Shown in pieces: positions 10,726 to 22,865 of a stretch of 60,928 nucleotides of DNA; position 1 is the stretch's first letter, and the number at the start of each line of letters is the position of its first letter. This DNA is from Hypsibius dujardini. Taxonomy: Eukaryota > Tardigrada > Eutardigrada > Parachela > Hypsibiidae. Made by a program: the position numbers and the translations under genes. Below the pieces are notes generated by a model. That model saw nothing but the letters and a program-made list of their open reading frames with translations, ran no database searches and was not told where the DNA came from. The stretch lies in the NCBI GenBank assembly GCA_001579985.1, contig LRSR01007705.1, positions 1 through 60,928 on the forward strand, in the 5' to 3' direction.

Positions 10726-11773
10726 TTACCTTATACAATTTGTTTTTAGGTTATCATAAAGAAAGGATGTCTGTCTGTCTGCCTGTCTGATTTCGGTGAC
10801 AAAGCAAAGAAAATATGCGAAGCTATTGTTAGTGTGAACAGGATCGCACAGATTTTACGTGCTAAACGTCTGGCCGGTGGTACGTGTCATGTTTTGGGTT
10901 CCTTCCTCTTATTCCAGTGTAACGGGATAATTGAACTTGTTGCATGCATTTTGTTGCAGGCACCAGAGCAATTAATCTAAAAAAAATTCGCTATGAACGG
11001 GGAGACGATGGCCGATCCGTCATGGTGCAGGTGCAGAAAGAAAGCTTAAAAAGTAACCAGTAAGTCAAGCGAAAAATGCTGTGAGAAGAATAGATGGGAA
11101 TTGGTACACCGAACGTCATCGTGGCTGTGAACCAGAATAGGATCGCATTACGGCCCAGCAAGTTCCCCTTTTATGGCTCTTTATATGATAGGTTAATTGA
11201 AGAGCTCGCACTCCTGACAAACTCCGTAGCTGCATGGGAAATCCAGAAGGTAAGCAGCCCCCTCTAAGGTAGACAATTATGGATCATCAGATGGGCTTTT
11301 CGATTACCAGGGGGAGAGCAACCCAAGCAACTCCCCTTGCGACGCCCTAAAAATTCCAGCAAAGGTCTGGGCCCCCGGTACTGCCATTCGATACAAAATT
11401 GTATTCTTAACAAAAAAATATGTAGGTAAAAAATATGTAAACAATAGGTAGTACATATAGCATATGTATTAAAAATATTTTTCTGTTTACTTTTATTTAA
11501 TCTTGTATATTTGTTATGGTTAGCGTTTAATATTTACCTACGCCCCAAATATATTATTATTAAGAATAAAACTTTGGAGGGGATGGCAGTGTCAGGGTTC
11601 CGACCTCTGCTAGGGTGCCCCCAGAGGACTTGGTTTGGGTGCCACCCCCTTGGTATTCGATATCTTCCATTAAATTGACATCATCCACAGACGCGCGTTT
11701 CGCCTGATCTTACTTGTTAGCCTGATTATACATAAATAAATAATAAGGAGTTTATCTACTCCTTATATACTAT

Positions 11774-11866
11774 AGTGCCTCGTGGAAATGATGGAATCGG
11801 CGTTCGCTTCCTGCTAGGGAACAACATTCAAATCGAACAACGCTCCCACGATTTTCACGCGGCACT
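11774..11866. mobile_element. 93-bp MITE in A1 intron 18
   Basis: The ends agtgcctcgtggaaatgatg and ...cacgcggcact are inverted repeats; the A2 copy (33107-33199) preserves them better. A second small hairpin (ataaggagt/actccttat) lies just upstream. Confidence 0.65.
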
Positions 11867-13091
11867 ACAGTATTTATATACATTATATATACATATATAG
11901 TATATTGTTCTTGTATATTGGAAATATAAGGAGAACATAAGGGATCTATTGGAAAGTTTAGTTCATTAGTTTATATTATATTATTATTATAGTTTATATT
12001 ATCAGTTTATAAACTCCTAATAACATGTAAGTTAACAGGCTTTTCCGAATTTGGCCTTACTGCGCCGTCAGCAGCCGCCTCGAGCGGACGTCCTTTCCAA
12101 GTTGGTTCGACTTTGTGACCAGGAAAAACTCCAATTGAGCTCCTACGCCCAGCAAAGTCTACCCGCACTCTTAGAAGAAGTCTTGGTCAGTCGACCGGAC
12201 CTTCACCCGGTACTCCAAGCGCAATGTATTAAAAAAACCCGCATCGCCGAGTATGTCTGTACGGGGAATGAGAAGGACACCCACCACTTCTCCCTTAACA
12301 TTTTGTACTATACCCACATGACGTCGCCGATCCGTCGGTACGCCGATATCTGGGTCCACCGTCTCCTCCTGGCAGCGCAGGAAGAGAACCCGACGATTCC
12401 GGCGGGATTGACTCCGGAAATTATGAACGACATTGCGGGGGACTGTAATGTCGCCAATGCGGCCGCGAAGACCTGCAGTGCGGCCAGTCAGAGCCTCTAC
12501 ATGGGGCTCCATCTGATGGATGAGTACGGCGGTAGTAGCCGGCAAATGGGAACGGTGGTAGCGGTTTATGCCGCCAGTCGGGCAGTCGAGATTTTAGCCC
12601 CGCAGTTGGGCGTGACAATGCGAGTCTTTTGCCGGGAACAGGCTGGTCTGGCGAGGATCAGTCATCATGTCACCAACGGGCGACAGTTACTGGAACTAGG
12701 GTGGGACTACGAGGGTAGAGAGGATGTTGATCAGCTGGGTATCGGGAGCCAGATCGAAGTGGATGTAGGCCTCATTGGTGACAACGTCCGGCTCATTAAG
12801 GTATCTCTTACTTTACTGTGTGCACCGAATTGTACACACCGGTACTGTGGGCGCGCGATAACTTCAAGCAGTTGAATCAGACCCGCTGTATACTTAGGCA
12901 AGAACGGAGATTTTCCCTCCCAATCGGAGTGGGGTTATTTTTCACAATACCTTTCCATATATCATGATTGGAGTCTCAGGCTGGAAATCACATCCACGGT
13001 TTCAGAAAATAATATGGAAGAAATAGGTTCCCGCACCACTTTGTGTTATGGCCCGGGGCTAGATTGATTGATTTAATTTTTTGACACTCTT

Positions 13092-13279
13092 CCACTCAAA
13101 ATTCAATTTGAAATTGATTGACATCGGCAGAATATTTTCTGGACATCAGGGGGCGGAGCTATGGGCTAGTTTCAATTTAGGCTTCCGAGTGACATTGCAG
13201 ATATGACCCATAGCTCCGCCCCCTGAGATTCACATAAAATTCTGCTTATGTCAATCGATTTCAAATCGAATTCGAGTGG
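13092..13279. mobile_element. MITE of a GGGCGGAGC-bearing family in A1 intron 19
   Basis: Inverted ends ccactcaaaattcaatttga and tttcaaatcgaattcgagtgg enclose a second inverted pair, gggggcggagctatggg and cccatagctccgccccc. One-sided or diverged relatives appear near 16520, 20430, 37875, 46215, 49645 and 56345-56610. Confidence 0.7.
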
Positions 13280-14669
13280 TTTGGTTTCAAAAACCTTGGA
13301 ACCAAACGTTTCCGAAAAAGCCGATCTTACAGTGGTTGGGATCGAAAATTGAAGCTTCGGAATTATTGCTGATGAATCACTCAATCAAGCTCCGGGCCGT
13401 AAGACAAACTGGTACGGGAAATTTTTTTTTTCTGAAACTGCGGATGTAATTTCCAGTCCGAACCCTCAATATAAAATCATGAAATTTGTGAAAAAAGATC
13501 CACTGCAATCGGGGAAGGAAAATCTCCCCGTTCTTGTCCAAGTCAGACCTATGGATCCGCTCATGAGTGTACGAGTATCTCGTGTCTGCCGAGTAATTTA
13601 TTGTACTGCGTGAAGTTATCGCGCGCGTACAGTTCATAGATGGCTGCTACTTTCCTGTTTCAATTTCTTGTACTTTGATTGAGGATAAATTATTTTTCAA
13701 ACTAAAAAGGCTCCTAGGTTTATTTTAGAGAAATACTTTTAGAGAAATAAGTGATAAAACAGTTTCCATATATATATTTTTTACGGGTTTTTAAGCTATT
13801 TTGATTTTTTGAGCTTTTTAAATTTTGTTTACTATTTAAACTATGTTTTGTCACGCATTTTTTATTTGCTATTTGTGGTCTGTTAATCTAATTTTTTATT
13901 AAAAATTGTGAGCTGCTAACGAAGCGAAATTATAAGCTAGAAACTATTCCTCTCACAAAAATGTTTAGTTATCGGAGGTTCCGATAAATATTGTCATCGC
14001 TACGTTGAGCGGAGTTTGCGGTTTTTTTGAATGGGTTTTTTTTCCGTTTGTCAATTGGTAGATTACAATCACACCGCCCCATCTCCGCAACCTCATCTCC
14101 GCCCCCAGCAGTGACCATTCCAATGAGGCTGAGCCGCATTTTGAGGACCATGCACAGACGGAGTATGGACTCCATGCATAATTCCGGATGAAAGCAGATA
14201 AAGGCGCTAAAATTATAAGAAATTTTGAATTTGAACATTCATGCAAATGTACTGGTAACATTAACATACTACAATTCATAACTGATTGTTAATGACTTGG
14301 TGCGTTAAAACCAATGACCCAGATTTACAAGGCGTACAAAATGTATGCGCCTCGCAGTTTTCCTGGTAATTTCACATCTTCCGCCTTTTTTTCCCATTTT
14401 TTTGGTATTGCATATGACTCGATTTTGTCTGCATATTTCATTAATTGAAACGAGACGATTTAGTTTGGCTTTTCTCGCGTTTTGTAGTGGTACTTTTCAT
14501 CACCGTGCTGGATTAACAGGCTACTACTAATCAATTTTTTTCATAGTTCAAGTCATTTTCACTCGCACGCCTGATCAAGGATTATTTAAAAAGTGTTATT
14601 GTTCAACAGAAGCAGACAAGCCATTGCGGGATATATAGTCTGTTTAAAGGAAGTAAAAAACTAGCTACT

Positions 14670-15100
14670 CTACAAAAAAGCAACCACACGAGATCTGAAG
14701 GTGTTCAGAGATTCACATTTGCAGAGATCAGAAAGCAGAGAACTATCAAGTAATCTCAGCTGTCTGGCGAACATCGTGCCGCCCATCGCACTCCTCACGT
14801 TCACCTCAATGCGTCGAGGTTACGTAAGCCCGCACACTGTCGCGGAAAGCCAAAAGGATTCGCAGGTAGTCTGAGCTGGTCGCATTATCGTGATTGACGA
14901 TGCAGTATAACCGGACTGCTTCCTGGAGTTTCCAATGCTTCACAATGCTGTCCACGCCAAAACGCTGAAAGAGGTCCGCTGTACTGGTTGACTCTCCATA
15001 GTCTCCCATCGTGCGGATCGCCTGTCTTTGTAGAACTTCCAGTCTTTCCCGATTTTTTCGAGACGTCGCGGCCCACATACTGGAGCAACCGGTCAGGTCA
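14670..15100 (-). mobile_element. Non-LTR retrotransposon (LINE) 3' remnant
   Basis: The minus strand encodes the C-terminal end of a Jockey/CR1-type reverse transcriptase polyprotein: WAATSRKNRERLEVLQRQAI, then RTMGDYGESTSTADLF and GVDSIVKHWKLQEAV. After one frameshift near 14815 it continues to RLLDSSLLSDLCKCESLNTF and ends at a stop at 14670. The reverse transcriptase core and endonuclease are missing (5' truncation). The same remnant sits at 36026-36456, so it was present before the segmental duplication. Confidence 0.75.
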
Positions 15101-15289
15101 GGTGTGGCTCAACGAATGCATGAAGGTGACCCGTTTGTGGGCAAGAAATACGTTTGCTCTGACAATCTTGTGATTTTCCTTAATGATCCTACGTATTTTA
15201 GCTGTTTCTCCCTTTTACTAATTTGTGATTGTGTCATTAGAGTATAAGCAATGTAAAGGATGTCTCCAGCGAGTTGTCATGCATACTAG

Positions 15290-15900
15290 GTGTTTCCCAC
15301 CTGTGCCCTACTGTCCTGACAAAGTCCCCCACGCGGCAACGCCCTCGCTGGCCTTCTGAGCTACTGCAAGCTCGACAGCCTCGACGTTGAGCCCTCGGTC
15401 TAACCTTGCTGAACTTTGTCGCGACCTCTCGCACCGCCTCCAAGCCTCCCTTTAGCAGATGCTGGCCAGTGCCTTGCTGCACTTGGGATTGCGGCTGGAG
15501 AGGGACCATGCCTGATTGAGGGTGAGCACTTGTAAAAGCAACAGGGGACAAAAAGGGGGGAGGGAAAGGGGAGGGAACTTGCTAACTTAAGCCGGCCGGA
15601 AACGGGAGACGGGCAAGGTGTTGGCGGTCTGCAGAGCGGCGCAGTCGGTGGAAGTGATGGTACCGGGGTCGGGCATCACACAGCGGGTCTTCTGCTGGAC
15701 GATGGAGGGTGTCTTGAGGGTCTTCCACCGGGTGGACGAGGGAACGCACCAGTTGGAGGTAGTGTGGGGTAGTATAGGGGGAAAAGCAGAGTTGGGTATA
15801 CAGAGATTTTTGGCGTGGGAAGCACCTTATTGTGAACGCTTTCTTGGAGAATGGGAATGTACGACATACAAAGGTAAGAGGCGTGCGATCTAGTCCTGAT
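15290..15900 (+). pseudogene. C1: degraded RNB/S1 exon-19 fragment
   Basis: Two islands of homology to exon 19 of the fusion family are visible. The first, about 15345-15400, reads LLSYCKLDSLDVEPS and then hits stops. The second is an open stretch at 15618-15800 reading VLAVCRAAQSVEVMVPGSG, ITQRVFC and LGIQRF, matching the S1 part (VVAVYAASRAVEILAPQLG, VTMRVFC, LGIGS). The RNB core TSPIRRYAD is missing. It resembles C3 (19.1-20.3 kb) more than A or B, so it derives from a third, older paralogue. Confidence 0.65.
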
Positions 15901-18176
15901 CACTTTTCTCCTTGTGCTATTCCTGACCATTGGTAATGCCCAAGTACTGCTGTGCTCACCAAAAGATTTAAAGTACATTTTCTTGACACTGTCCGATCCG
16001 AAATTCAGCTTTCCATCAACCGGCGTGAACAAAAAATATGTTGAAGTCAAGGGGTGGAGTTACGGATCATTTCTGAAATATCACTCAATTTTTTGGTTCC
16101 GGTAATGGGCTTAATCTACAAGGCCCCCTTCCCCTTCCCTCCTTTATCCCCTTTTGCTTGTACGAGTGCTTATCAATGTTCCTTTGAGTTAGCATAATAA
16201 ATTTGATAAATTTGGAAAGGCCAAATGTCCCTCAATCTTTTAGTGCAAAAACCCCGAGATTTGAACATTGGTGGAATAAATGGTGTGGCCATAACCCTGG
16301 GAGTGAAGATAAAAGTGGGCGTTTTCGTTTTTTACTCCACACTTGCTCGGGCAATGTCCAATTCTTAGGATTTAAAATTTTTATGATGAGGAAACAATAA
16401 GGATTCTAAAAGAATTAATTCACAATTTATCGAGTTTCATGACAATTGAAAGCAGAAAAGGGGAGAGAAGAAAGAAGGGAATGGGGAGGGGGACTTTCAC
16501 CCCAAGCCGGGGTAATGGCCGTCAACTCCGCCCCCTTGACATTAAAATAATTTTCTGCTCATACCACTCAAGTGCAAATTCCTTTTTAGATCTAATATCG
16601 TCGAGAAAAGGTACTCTCAATCTTTCTGTGAATTGAATGGTGATTAGCATTGCCATTGGCCAGAAATCGGCCGGGCACCTTGTACAATCAGAAGGATTTA
16701 CTGCTGAGGGGAGTAACGCTCTAAATTCTCGTGTTAGGGGTTTCAGCTGACCTTCGCCCATTCACGCTCAGGGACCACTTCGGCGGCCCCATAACCCGAT
16801 GATGCAGACAGCACTAATGCCTGTTTTCAGTCTTCCACGAAATATCTACTGCTGCTGAGTGGTTTAGGGCTTTCACTCTAGGGATCTACTCGCACTCCAA
16901 TCCGTTCCTAGCCTTGTTGCTCCTGTGCTACATACAGTTTGTTGTGTCCAACTCCACGGAGAGTCGCGTTGTTTTTTACCCTTGTTTGTTGGTTGTTTCT
17001 GGGTAATGCGGTCCGCTCACGAACGTCGGTTTTCGCACAGTCTACAGTCGAGATGTTGCGAGGACCGCTGACTTGCTTTCCCCGGGGGCGGGGTAGGGAA
17101 AGGGGAAGAAAGGGAGAGCGGTCTTCATTAAAAAAGAATCATTCCATACCCCTCCCAAAAAACAATAACCGAATACGGTTACGATCGATAACGATTACAT
17201 TTACTATTTTAAATACCGTGCCACACTGCGTAACAAAGCTGCTTGTAATTCGTGTCAGTTCCTGAAGTAAAACAGTCACCAACCGGAGTGCCATTTATGG
17301 CAAATTTTATTAAAACTTATAATCTTTGCCAACTCAATGAGAGGAGTTGTACCGTTAAACGTTCTTATAAAAGTGTTTTCAAACATAAATACGTAAAAAA
17401 TATAGATTGTCAGTGGTGAATTACTCAGCTGTTATTTTTACAATTTTACAAGTGAAAATGCTTTTCCTGTTGCGCTATTTTCTTACCAATAATTTTCAAG
17501 ACAATTAGAGTTGCAAATTATTGAAAAAGGAGAAACTCCCTAGTTCTTGTTAAGGTTAATTGGACTTTGCTGTTGGACCGTCCAGTTGGTCGAGAAGTTG
17601 GCACGCGCTAAAAAATGCTGCCCGGTCAAAAGATTGAGTGCTTGGAACGCATGCAGCGCTCCCTTCGATTGCAGATGAAAAATGTCAGTCATTTTCTATT
17701 TGATTCTCTCTCTTGCGATAGTTTTTTCTTGAAAAGTTTACATCCAATCTTTTTCAGCTGGGCCGTTTTTTTCAGGCTTTTAAAGCCATCATCTCAGTGT
17801 TGCTACTTCCTTCAAGCTCGTTTCACTAAATTAACTGTTTAGATTACAAAGTAACTCGAATTTGGCCAGAAAATAGGGCGGCCAGGATTTGGCCAGACTC
17901 CTTGTACCGTCGTCAGTCCGGTACATGGCTGAGTGGCCGTTACGTCGCTACACACAGGGAACTTCGAAAAGACTAACACACAGAACCGACAATCGGCTGT
18001 ATGGCCAGACTGCTGACGCATGGGAATGGTACGCAAAACGGAAGAAGCAGCTTCCACCTATACGGTACACCCACATGCGAACGTTGGGCGGAGCTAGTCG
18101 CACGCCTAGACTCAAGAACCTGTGGCAGGCTTCTCTACCTGGAAAAGCAGCCAGGAAACGGAACAGCCGACCATGT
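15900..18176. other. Non-coding flank between C1 and B1
   Basis: No gene found. It holds GGGCGGAG-type MITE sequence near 16515-16600, a G/A-rich stretch (17080-17125) that recurs at 38430 and 51460, and, from about 17930, sequence related to the upstream regions of the A and B genes (ctgctgacgcatggg, cctggaaaagcagcc). Confidence 0.5.
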
Positions 18177-18702
18177 TTTTCTCGTTGAACAACCTGTACC
18201 AGTCAACTCTCTTGCATGTTTCAGATCTGCTCCGACGCACTCGAGGAAGTTCATTCATTCTTTCAACTCACTGACCTCGGGGACTGCGTTACTGTAGAGG
18301 ACATCAAGTACCTCATTGATTATGGCCAATATCCTGCGCGCAGTTCCTCCTATGCTGCCATCAGAGACCCAAATGAGGCTTTTGAATCGCAAGGCCGGGT
18401 CTGGATGGACATCGTGAACCATTACTTGGCGCCCGGGGATGTACAGCCACATTGGTTGCAGCGAACGGGCAAGGTGTGGGTTACGCATTCCGGAAATTGT
18501 ACACTCGTGCTGAATTTCTGAAAGTCTTCCGGATTGCCGTAGGTTGTTTCTATAATGGCTAGTACCGGAAACCGCGATTTTGTCGGGTGCATACCCGCCG
18601 GCCTTGGCGTGCAGTGGAATTCCACCAGAAAAGCCTTCCTACTGGAACCCATCGATCCTCGTATGCCTCGAGCTTGGATCCGAATGCGCGATACACCCGA
18701 AG
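18177..18702 (+). pseudogene. B1: exons 10-11 of a B-type UPF1-RNB gene
   Basis: Exons 18225-18473 and 18543-18702 are near-identical to B2 exons 10 and 11, including the flanking introns to about 19065. They encode the helicase-to-cold-shock linker ([35 protein letters not shown]) and the cold-shock-like part ([22 protein letters not shown]). The upstream DNA up to 18176 matches B2 DNA ending at about 39521, so B exons 1-9 (about 4.9 kb) were lost at a junction where gaccat meets gtttttctcg. Confidence 0.8.
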
Positions 18703-19093
18703 GTAGTGTATTGGATTTCGGATGCAGATTCTGGCACAAAGAGATTGGGGAAGGGGAGGAATCAGAAAACGCTTTTCTGATCGAACAATGAAAGGTCTGA
18801 ATACACATGTGGCATCAAGCGTGTCCGGACCGAGTTCGAGCCACCTGATGTTGCAGGCGCCGTGACTGGAACTAGGTCCGGGCATACCGTGATTGCTGAA
18901 ACACGCGTACATGTATGCCTATTACGAGGCATGTAGCCCAAGACGACCGCACAATCGTCTAATGGAGGCGAAAAATGTCTGCAGTATTTGTTTCATGCTC
19001 TACCTCAATTAACAGGCAGGATATAAAACTGCCCGGAAGGTGTAGCCTTTAAGAAGTCTTCCGATTTCGGCCAAAACACTTTTCCCATTTCCC

Positions 19094-20330
19094 CTTGCTC
19101 CGGAGTGCTCGCTGACAGAGGGACTGGATCGACGTACGGTATCGCAAGTCTTCCAGTTCAGTCCGGAGGGTAAAGTGCTGGATTACCGAGTGGTGCGGAG
19201 CTTGATTCTCAAGGCCAAGCAGTTGTCCTACAAATGTGCGGAAGTGAGTTCCACCAATTCCACTGTCTTCCAGCACTGGCATCAGATGGTTTCTTATCTT
19301 TGATTTTCTCCTTTTTCCACCTCTCACAGGAGATCATCGAACATCGCGGCCTTTCCTTCATGGTGGCGAATGCACTGCCGGACTCTGCGAGGCGGTGTGC
19401 TCACTCTATCAAATCACACAGAAGCTGCGGAAGGAACGCTTGTTTAAATTTAAATCATCCAAATCATCTCACTATAACACGCGCACTAGAACAAGCGATA
19501 CATTTATGAAGTACTGCTGTTCGATTTTTGCCCATCTGGCTGACTGATTTCACTACATTTTTAAATCCCACAGACTGATTGAAGAACTCGTACGCTTGAC
19601 AAATGTGGTCACAGCTTGAGAAATTCACTAGGTACCACACCCCCGTACATACCGTGTAAGGTGTATGTCCAGTTATGTGACCATGCTTATTAGGCTTTTT
19701 CCGTCTTGGCTTTACTATCTCGTAAGAATCAACCCCGAATCAACGTCCTCGCCGGTCTGCTTGGCCACTGCAGGCTCGACGTGGAGCCCGCCGCAACTCG
19801 GACCGTCTCAACCTTGCTCAACTGTGCCGCCACCTCTCGTCCCGCTCTCCGACCGTTCTTGGAACAGATGCTGAGTAAACCTCTCCACACCGCCGAGTTC
19901 GTCTGCACCTTTTACGAGAAGGACACCCAGCACTTCTGTCTAGCCGTCTCAGCCTACATCCAAATGACCTCGCTGATCCGTCGGTACGCAGACATCTGGG
20001 TGCACCGTCTCCTCTTGGCCACGTTCAAGAGCTGCCTGAAGCTGACAGCGTACGTCACTCCAGAGTACATGTTCGAATTGGCCAGCGACTTCAACGCTCG
20101 AATTGCGGCAGCCCGTGCCGGTGAGGGGCCAGTCGGTTGCTGCACTTGGGTCTCCGTCTGGAGACCGGAGATGTCGGCCGGAAACGGGAGACGAGGAAGG
20201 TGGTAGCAGTCTGCGGAGCGACTCAGTTGGTGAAGGTGATGGTGCAGGGATTTGGCATCACTCAGCGGTCTTCTGCCGAACGATGGAGGGTGTCTCGAGG
20301 TTCATCCACGGGGTGCTTGCGAAATTTAGT
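19094..20330 (+). pseudogene. C3: diverged RNB-end pseudogene (exons 15, 16, 18, 19)
   Basis: Exon-like pieces line up in order. Exon 15: about 19094-19243, LTEGLDRRTVSQVFQFSPEG. Exon 16: about 19330-19443, LCEAVCSLYQITQKLRKERL after a frameshift. Exon 18: about 19574-19630, LIEELVRLTNVVTA followed by TGA where the relatives have TGG. Exon 19: from about 19695, ALLSRKNQPRINVLAGLLGH, EFVCTFYEKDTQHFC and [20 protein letters not shown]. The conserved Pro of TSPIRRYAD is Leu, and the S1 part is frame-shifted. It is joined to the B1 fragment at ccccttgctccgg (about 19085). Confidence 0.75.
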
Positions 20331-22865
20331 TTTCCTTCCTTCAGAGTGGACAGAAAGATATTTTAAAGTTAAGGAGCGGAGTTAGGGGTCATTTCTGAAA
20401 GCACACCCCATGTTTTCGGTTCCGGTGAGGTGCAATGGCCTTCAGCTTCGCTCTCTAATTTCAAAGCGTTCTTCTGCTCACGCCACTCAAGTGAAAATTC
20501 ATTTTTGGATTTGATATTGTCGGGAAAAGGTACTCTCAATCAAGTCTGATCACTACGCGCTCACGGACCACTTTGATGACCCGATGATGCGGTCCGCATT
20601 AATGACTTTTCAGTCTTCCACGAAATCTATATTGCCGCTAGCGGTTTTGGGCTTTCACTCTCACATTGTACGCCAACTCAGACTTCAGAATTTTACCAGA
20701 ATCAATTTGAAAAGGCGGGAAATCGAGAAGAAATTCTGGATTTCAATAAAATTGCTAAGCACGGAGTTTAACATTGTTTATAGCGTTAGTAAAGGACGAG
20801 TGCAGTGCCAATTGACCACTAGTCAGTCGTTCTTGTAATCAAAGTACTCTGTATGTTTTTCTCAACCCTAGAGGCCGGTTGGTCATGCCAAATGATGTCA
20901 AATGATGTTGTGGTAAAGGAGGGAGCATTTCAAAAGACTGACCATTGGTCAACCAAGTGCGGCTTAGTCCAGAATTGCATCTGTTTTTGCATCTAATTTA
21001 GGGATACAATTATGGATTCATTTTGGTATGAACAAAAGATAGACCGCCAAATTGTAAGGTATGAGAACAAATCTGTATTTTCGGCTCACCCTCCAGTTGG
21101 TCGATAAATTGGCTCACTCATGAGTTTCTCGTTGATGGCAGGTGCTTGATTATTTGATTTTCTGTACTACATCCTAGTATACTATAGCACTTCTGGAAAT
21201 CAAACAATCAAGCACCTGCCATCAAAGAGAAACCCATGAGTGAGCCGATTTATCGAACAAGTGGATGGTGAGCCAAAATACGGTTTTCTCCCCATACTAT
21301 ATATATGGTACCGTTTCGAGAACCATAAAAGGATTTTAATTAAGTTTCGAATTACTGTCACTTTTTTCGCCATTATACTGTCGCAGTTTTTTTGTGAAAT
21401 TTGGTCTTTTGCGAAATTTTGTATGGCAATGTTCAAGCGGAGCATCTGCTACGAGAAGAGAGTTGTTCTTATGGTGGACACTGAAAATATAATTGTGTCA
21501 TTAATTTGGAGTACAACGACCCGTCACTCGGACGCCGATTGATCTGGCCGTCGCAATATCTTGACGACGTCAGAACATGCGCCTCGTCGTATCAATTCCG
21601 TATACTGCGAAAAACTACCCTGACTGAAGCTTACAGTACTGATGCGCCGCAAAGAAGATGATGATGCCTCCCGGGGTCGAATATGAAAAGTGTGAGATTG
21701 TGTATACTCGTACGTCGGTAGTGGTACAAGCAAAACGGGCCGCTTTGAAAACAGCTTTTGCCGAAAACCTAAGTACAATTCAAAAAGCGCTGTGGAGTTG
21801 TGAAGTGAAGTTGTGAAGTGAAGCTTGTGAAGTTTGTGAAATTAAAAGAACTTTTAAATAAGCTTCATCCAAAAGCATTACCTTACATTTATAATAATAC
21901 AAAGTAAAATCAATATTTCAATATTCAGAATTAAATAGGTCCAATAGTGAGTGAACATTCATCTGAAGTTTCCGAGTTGAAAGATAATTAATAAGCGTTT
22001 ATTGATTTTAAATATCTTCTTATTGTATAAATTAAAACATCATGTACATTTTCTCACCCAAATAATTGCAGCTACCGGGTCAAAACTTACTTTTGAGACT
22101 AAGTTCTACCAACTCCCACTTCTCTCAAATCGAAAAATAACAGAAACATAAAACGCCAAAAGTTTTATATATTTTAGTTCCCTATACGAAAAGAAAAACA
22201 ATTCTTCAATCTAACAATCAATCGCCTGCCTACACGCCAAACTCGCTGATGACCAGAAAACAGCGATATCCTAGATGCTTTTTCTGCCTAAACGAGACGC
22301 GCTATTTCTTCCACAACTTTCTCAGTTTTTGTTAATTTGTAATTTGATAAAGTGTGTTAGTTAGTCCCCTTAAGCAGCCAAGCCAAACTAATAAAAAATT
22401 TTTAATTTTATCAAACTGAGAATCAGAGAAGTGTTGAAGATGGCGTAAGGGGAAGTTCTCCTCCCTGAAATTTCCTTAGCGCGTCCGCCGCGAGATCCTA
22501 TACTTATCTTTGATCCGCGAGGGCCCTCAAAGGTGACATTGTGAACACTAGATATATTTTGATCTGAAAAATGCATTTTAAGCGCTGTTTTGGTGTTTTG
22601 TTGAAAAATTGGCATTGAAAACAGCGCGGGAGGTTCAGCCATTACGGTAAATGAAAAAAAACCTCATTCTCAGGAGGGTCTGGGAAATCTGGTGGATCTT
22701 TTTTCTGGCAAGGATTCGACGAAAATGTGTTATAGATAATTTTGACTATACCGCAATAATTTTTTCTAAAACAATTTAGTACCTCTTTGAAAACTTTTTG
22801 TACACCTTTTGGTGCGTTTTTCGAGAAAAATAGAACTGCACCAGACTCCCCATATATACACTACT
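20331..22865. other. Spacer between the two gene blocks
   Basis: No gene found. 20340-20540 repeats sequence of 16030-16620 (ggagttacggatcatttctg-like, ggaaaaggtactctcaatc). 20700-21350 repeats 51710-52420 and contains the foldback at 21059-21297. The rest, 21350-22865, is AT-rich with no recognisable content. Confidence 0.5.
21059..21297. repeat. Foldback element, copy 1
   Basis: Arms of about 100 bases face each other around a roughly 40-base centre. For example ggctcaccctccagttgg and gtgagccgatttatcg, or atggcaggtgcttgatt and aatcaagcacctgccat. A second copy with the same orientation of flanks is at about 52146-52388. Confidence 0.8.

Larger units (their letters stand above)
9774..14181 (+). 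pseudogene. A1 3' part: RNB-S1 exons without helicase
   Basis: Seven exons equal A2 exons 14-20 in length and phase: 9774-9992, 10478-10651, 10750-10879, 10960-11059, 11192-11249, 12039-12800 and 14062-14181. They encode 520 open codons: [16 protein letters not shown] with four catalytic-type Asp, VGVHIADV-like [40 protein letters not shown], then an S1 region ending DNVRLIK and the acidic tail ITITPPHLRN to a TAA stop. No stop or frameshift interrupts these exons. They lack a start codon and the cold-shock and helicase exons, and they sit behind the stop at 9684. I therefore call a recent pseudogene. Use of an internal Met (SVYMIDK) or a cryptic promoter cannot be excluded. Confidence 0.75.
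9705..18176 (+). repeat. Recent segmental duplicate of 31063-39521
   Basis: The two segments are co-linear over about 8.5 kb with only scattered substitutions and short indels. In the 254-codon exon 19 there are five amino-acid differences. The copy contains A exons 14-20, all the MITEs in their introns, the LINE remnant and the C pseudogene fragment, so all of these predate the duplication. Uncollapsed haplotypes in an assembly could mimic this. Confidence 0.85.

Noticed and set aside
14806-15078. Host gene on the minus strand
   Set aside because: The sequence matches the C-terminal end of non-LTR reverse transcriptases, is truncated and frame-shifted, and is duplicated with the segment.
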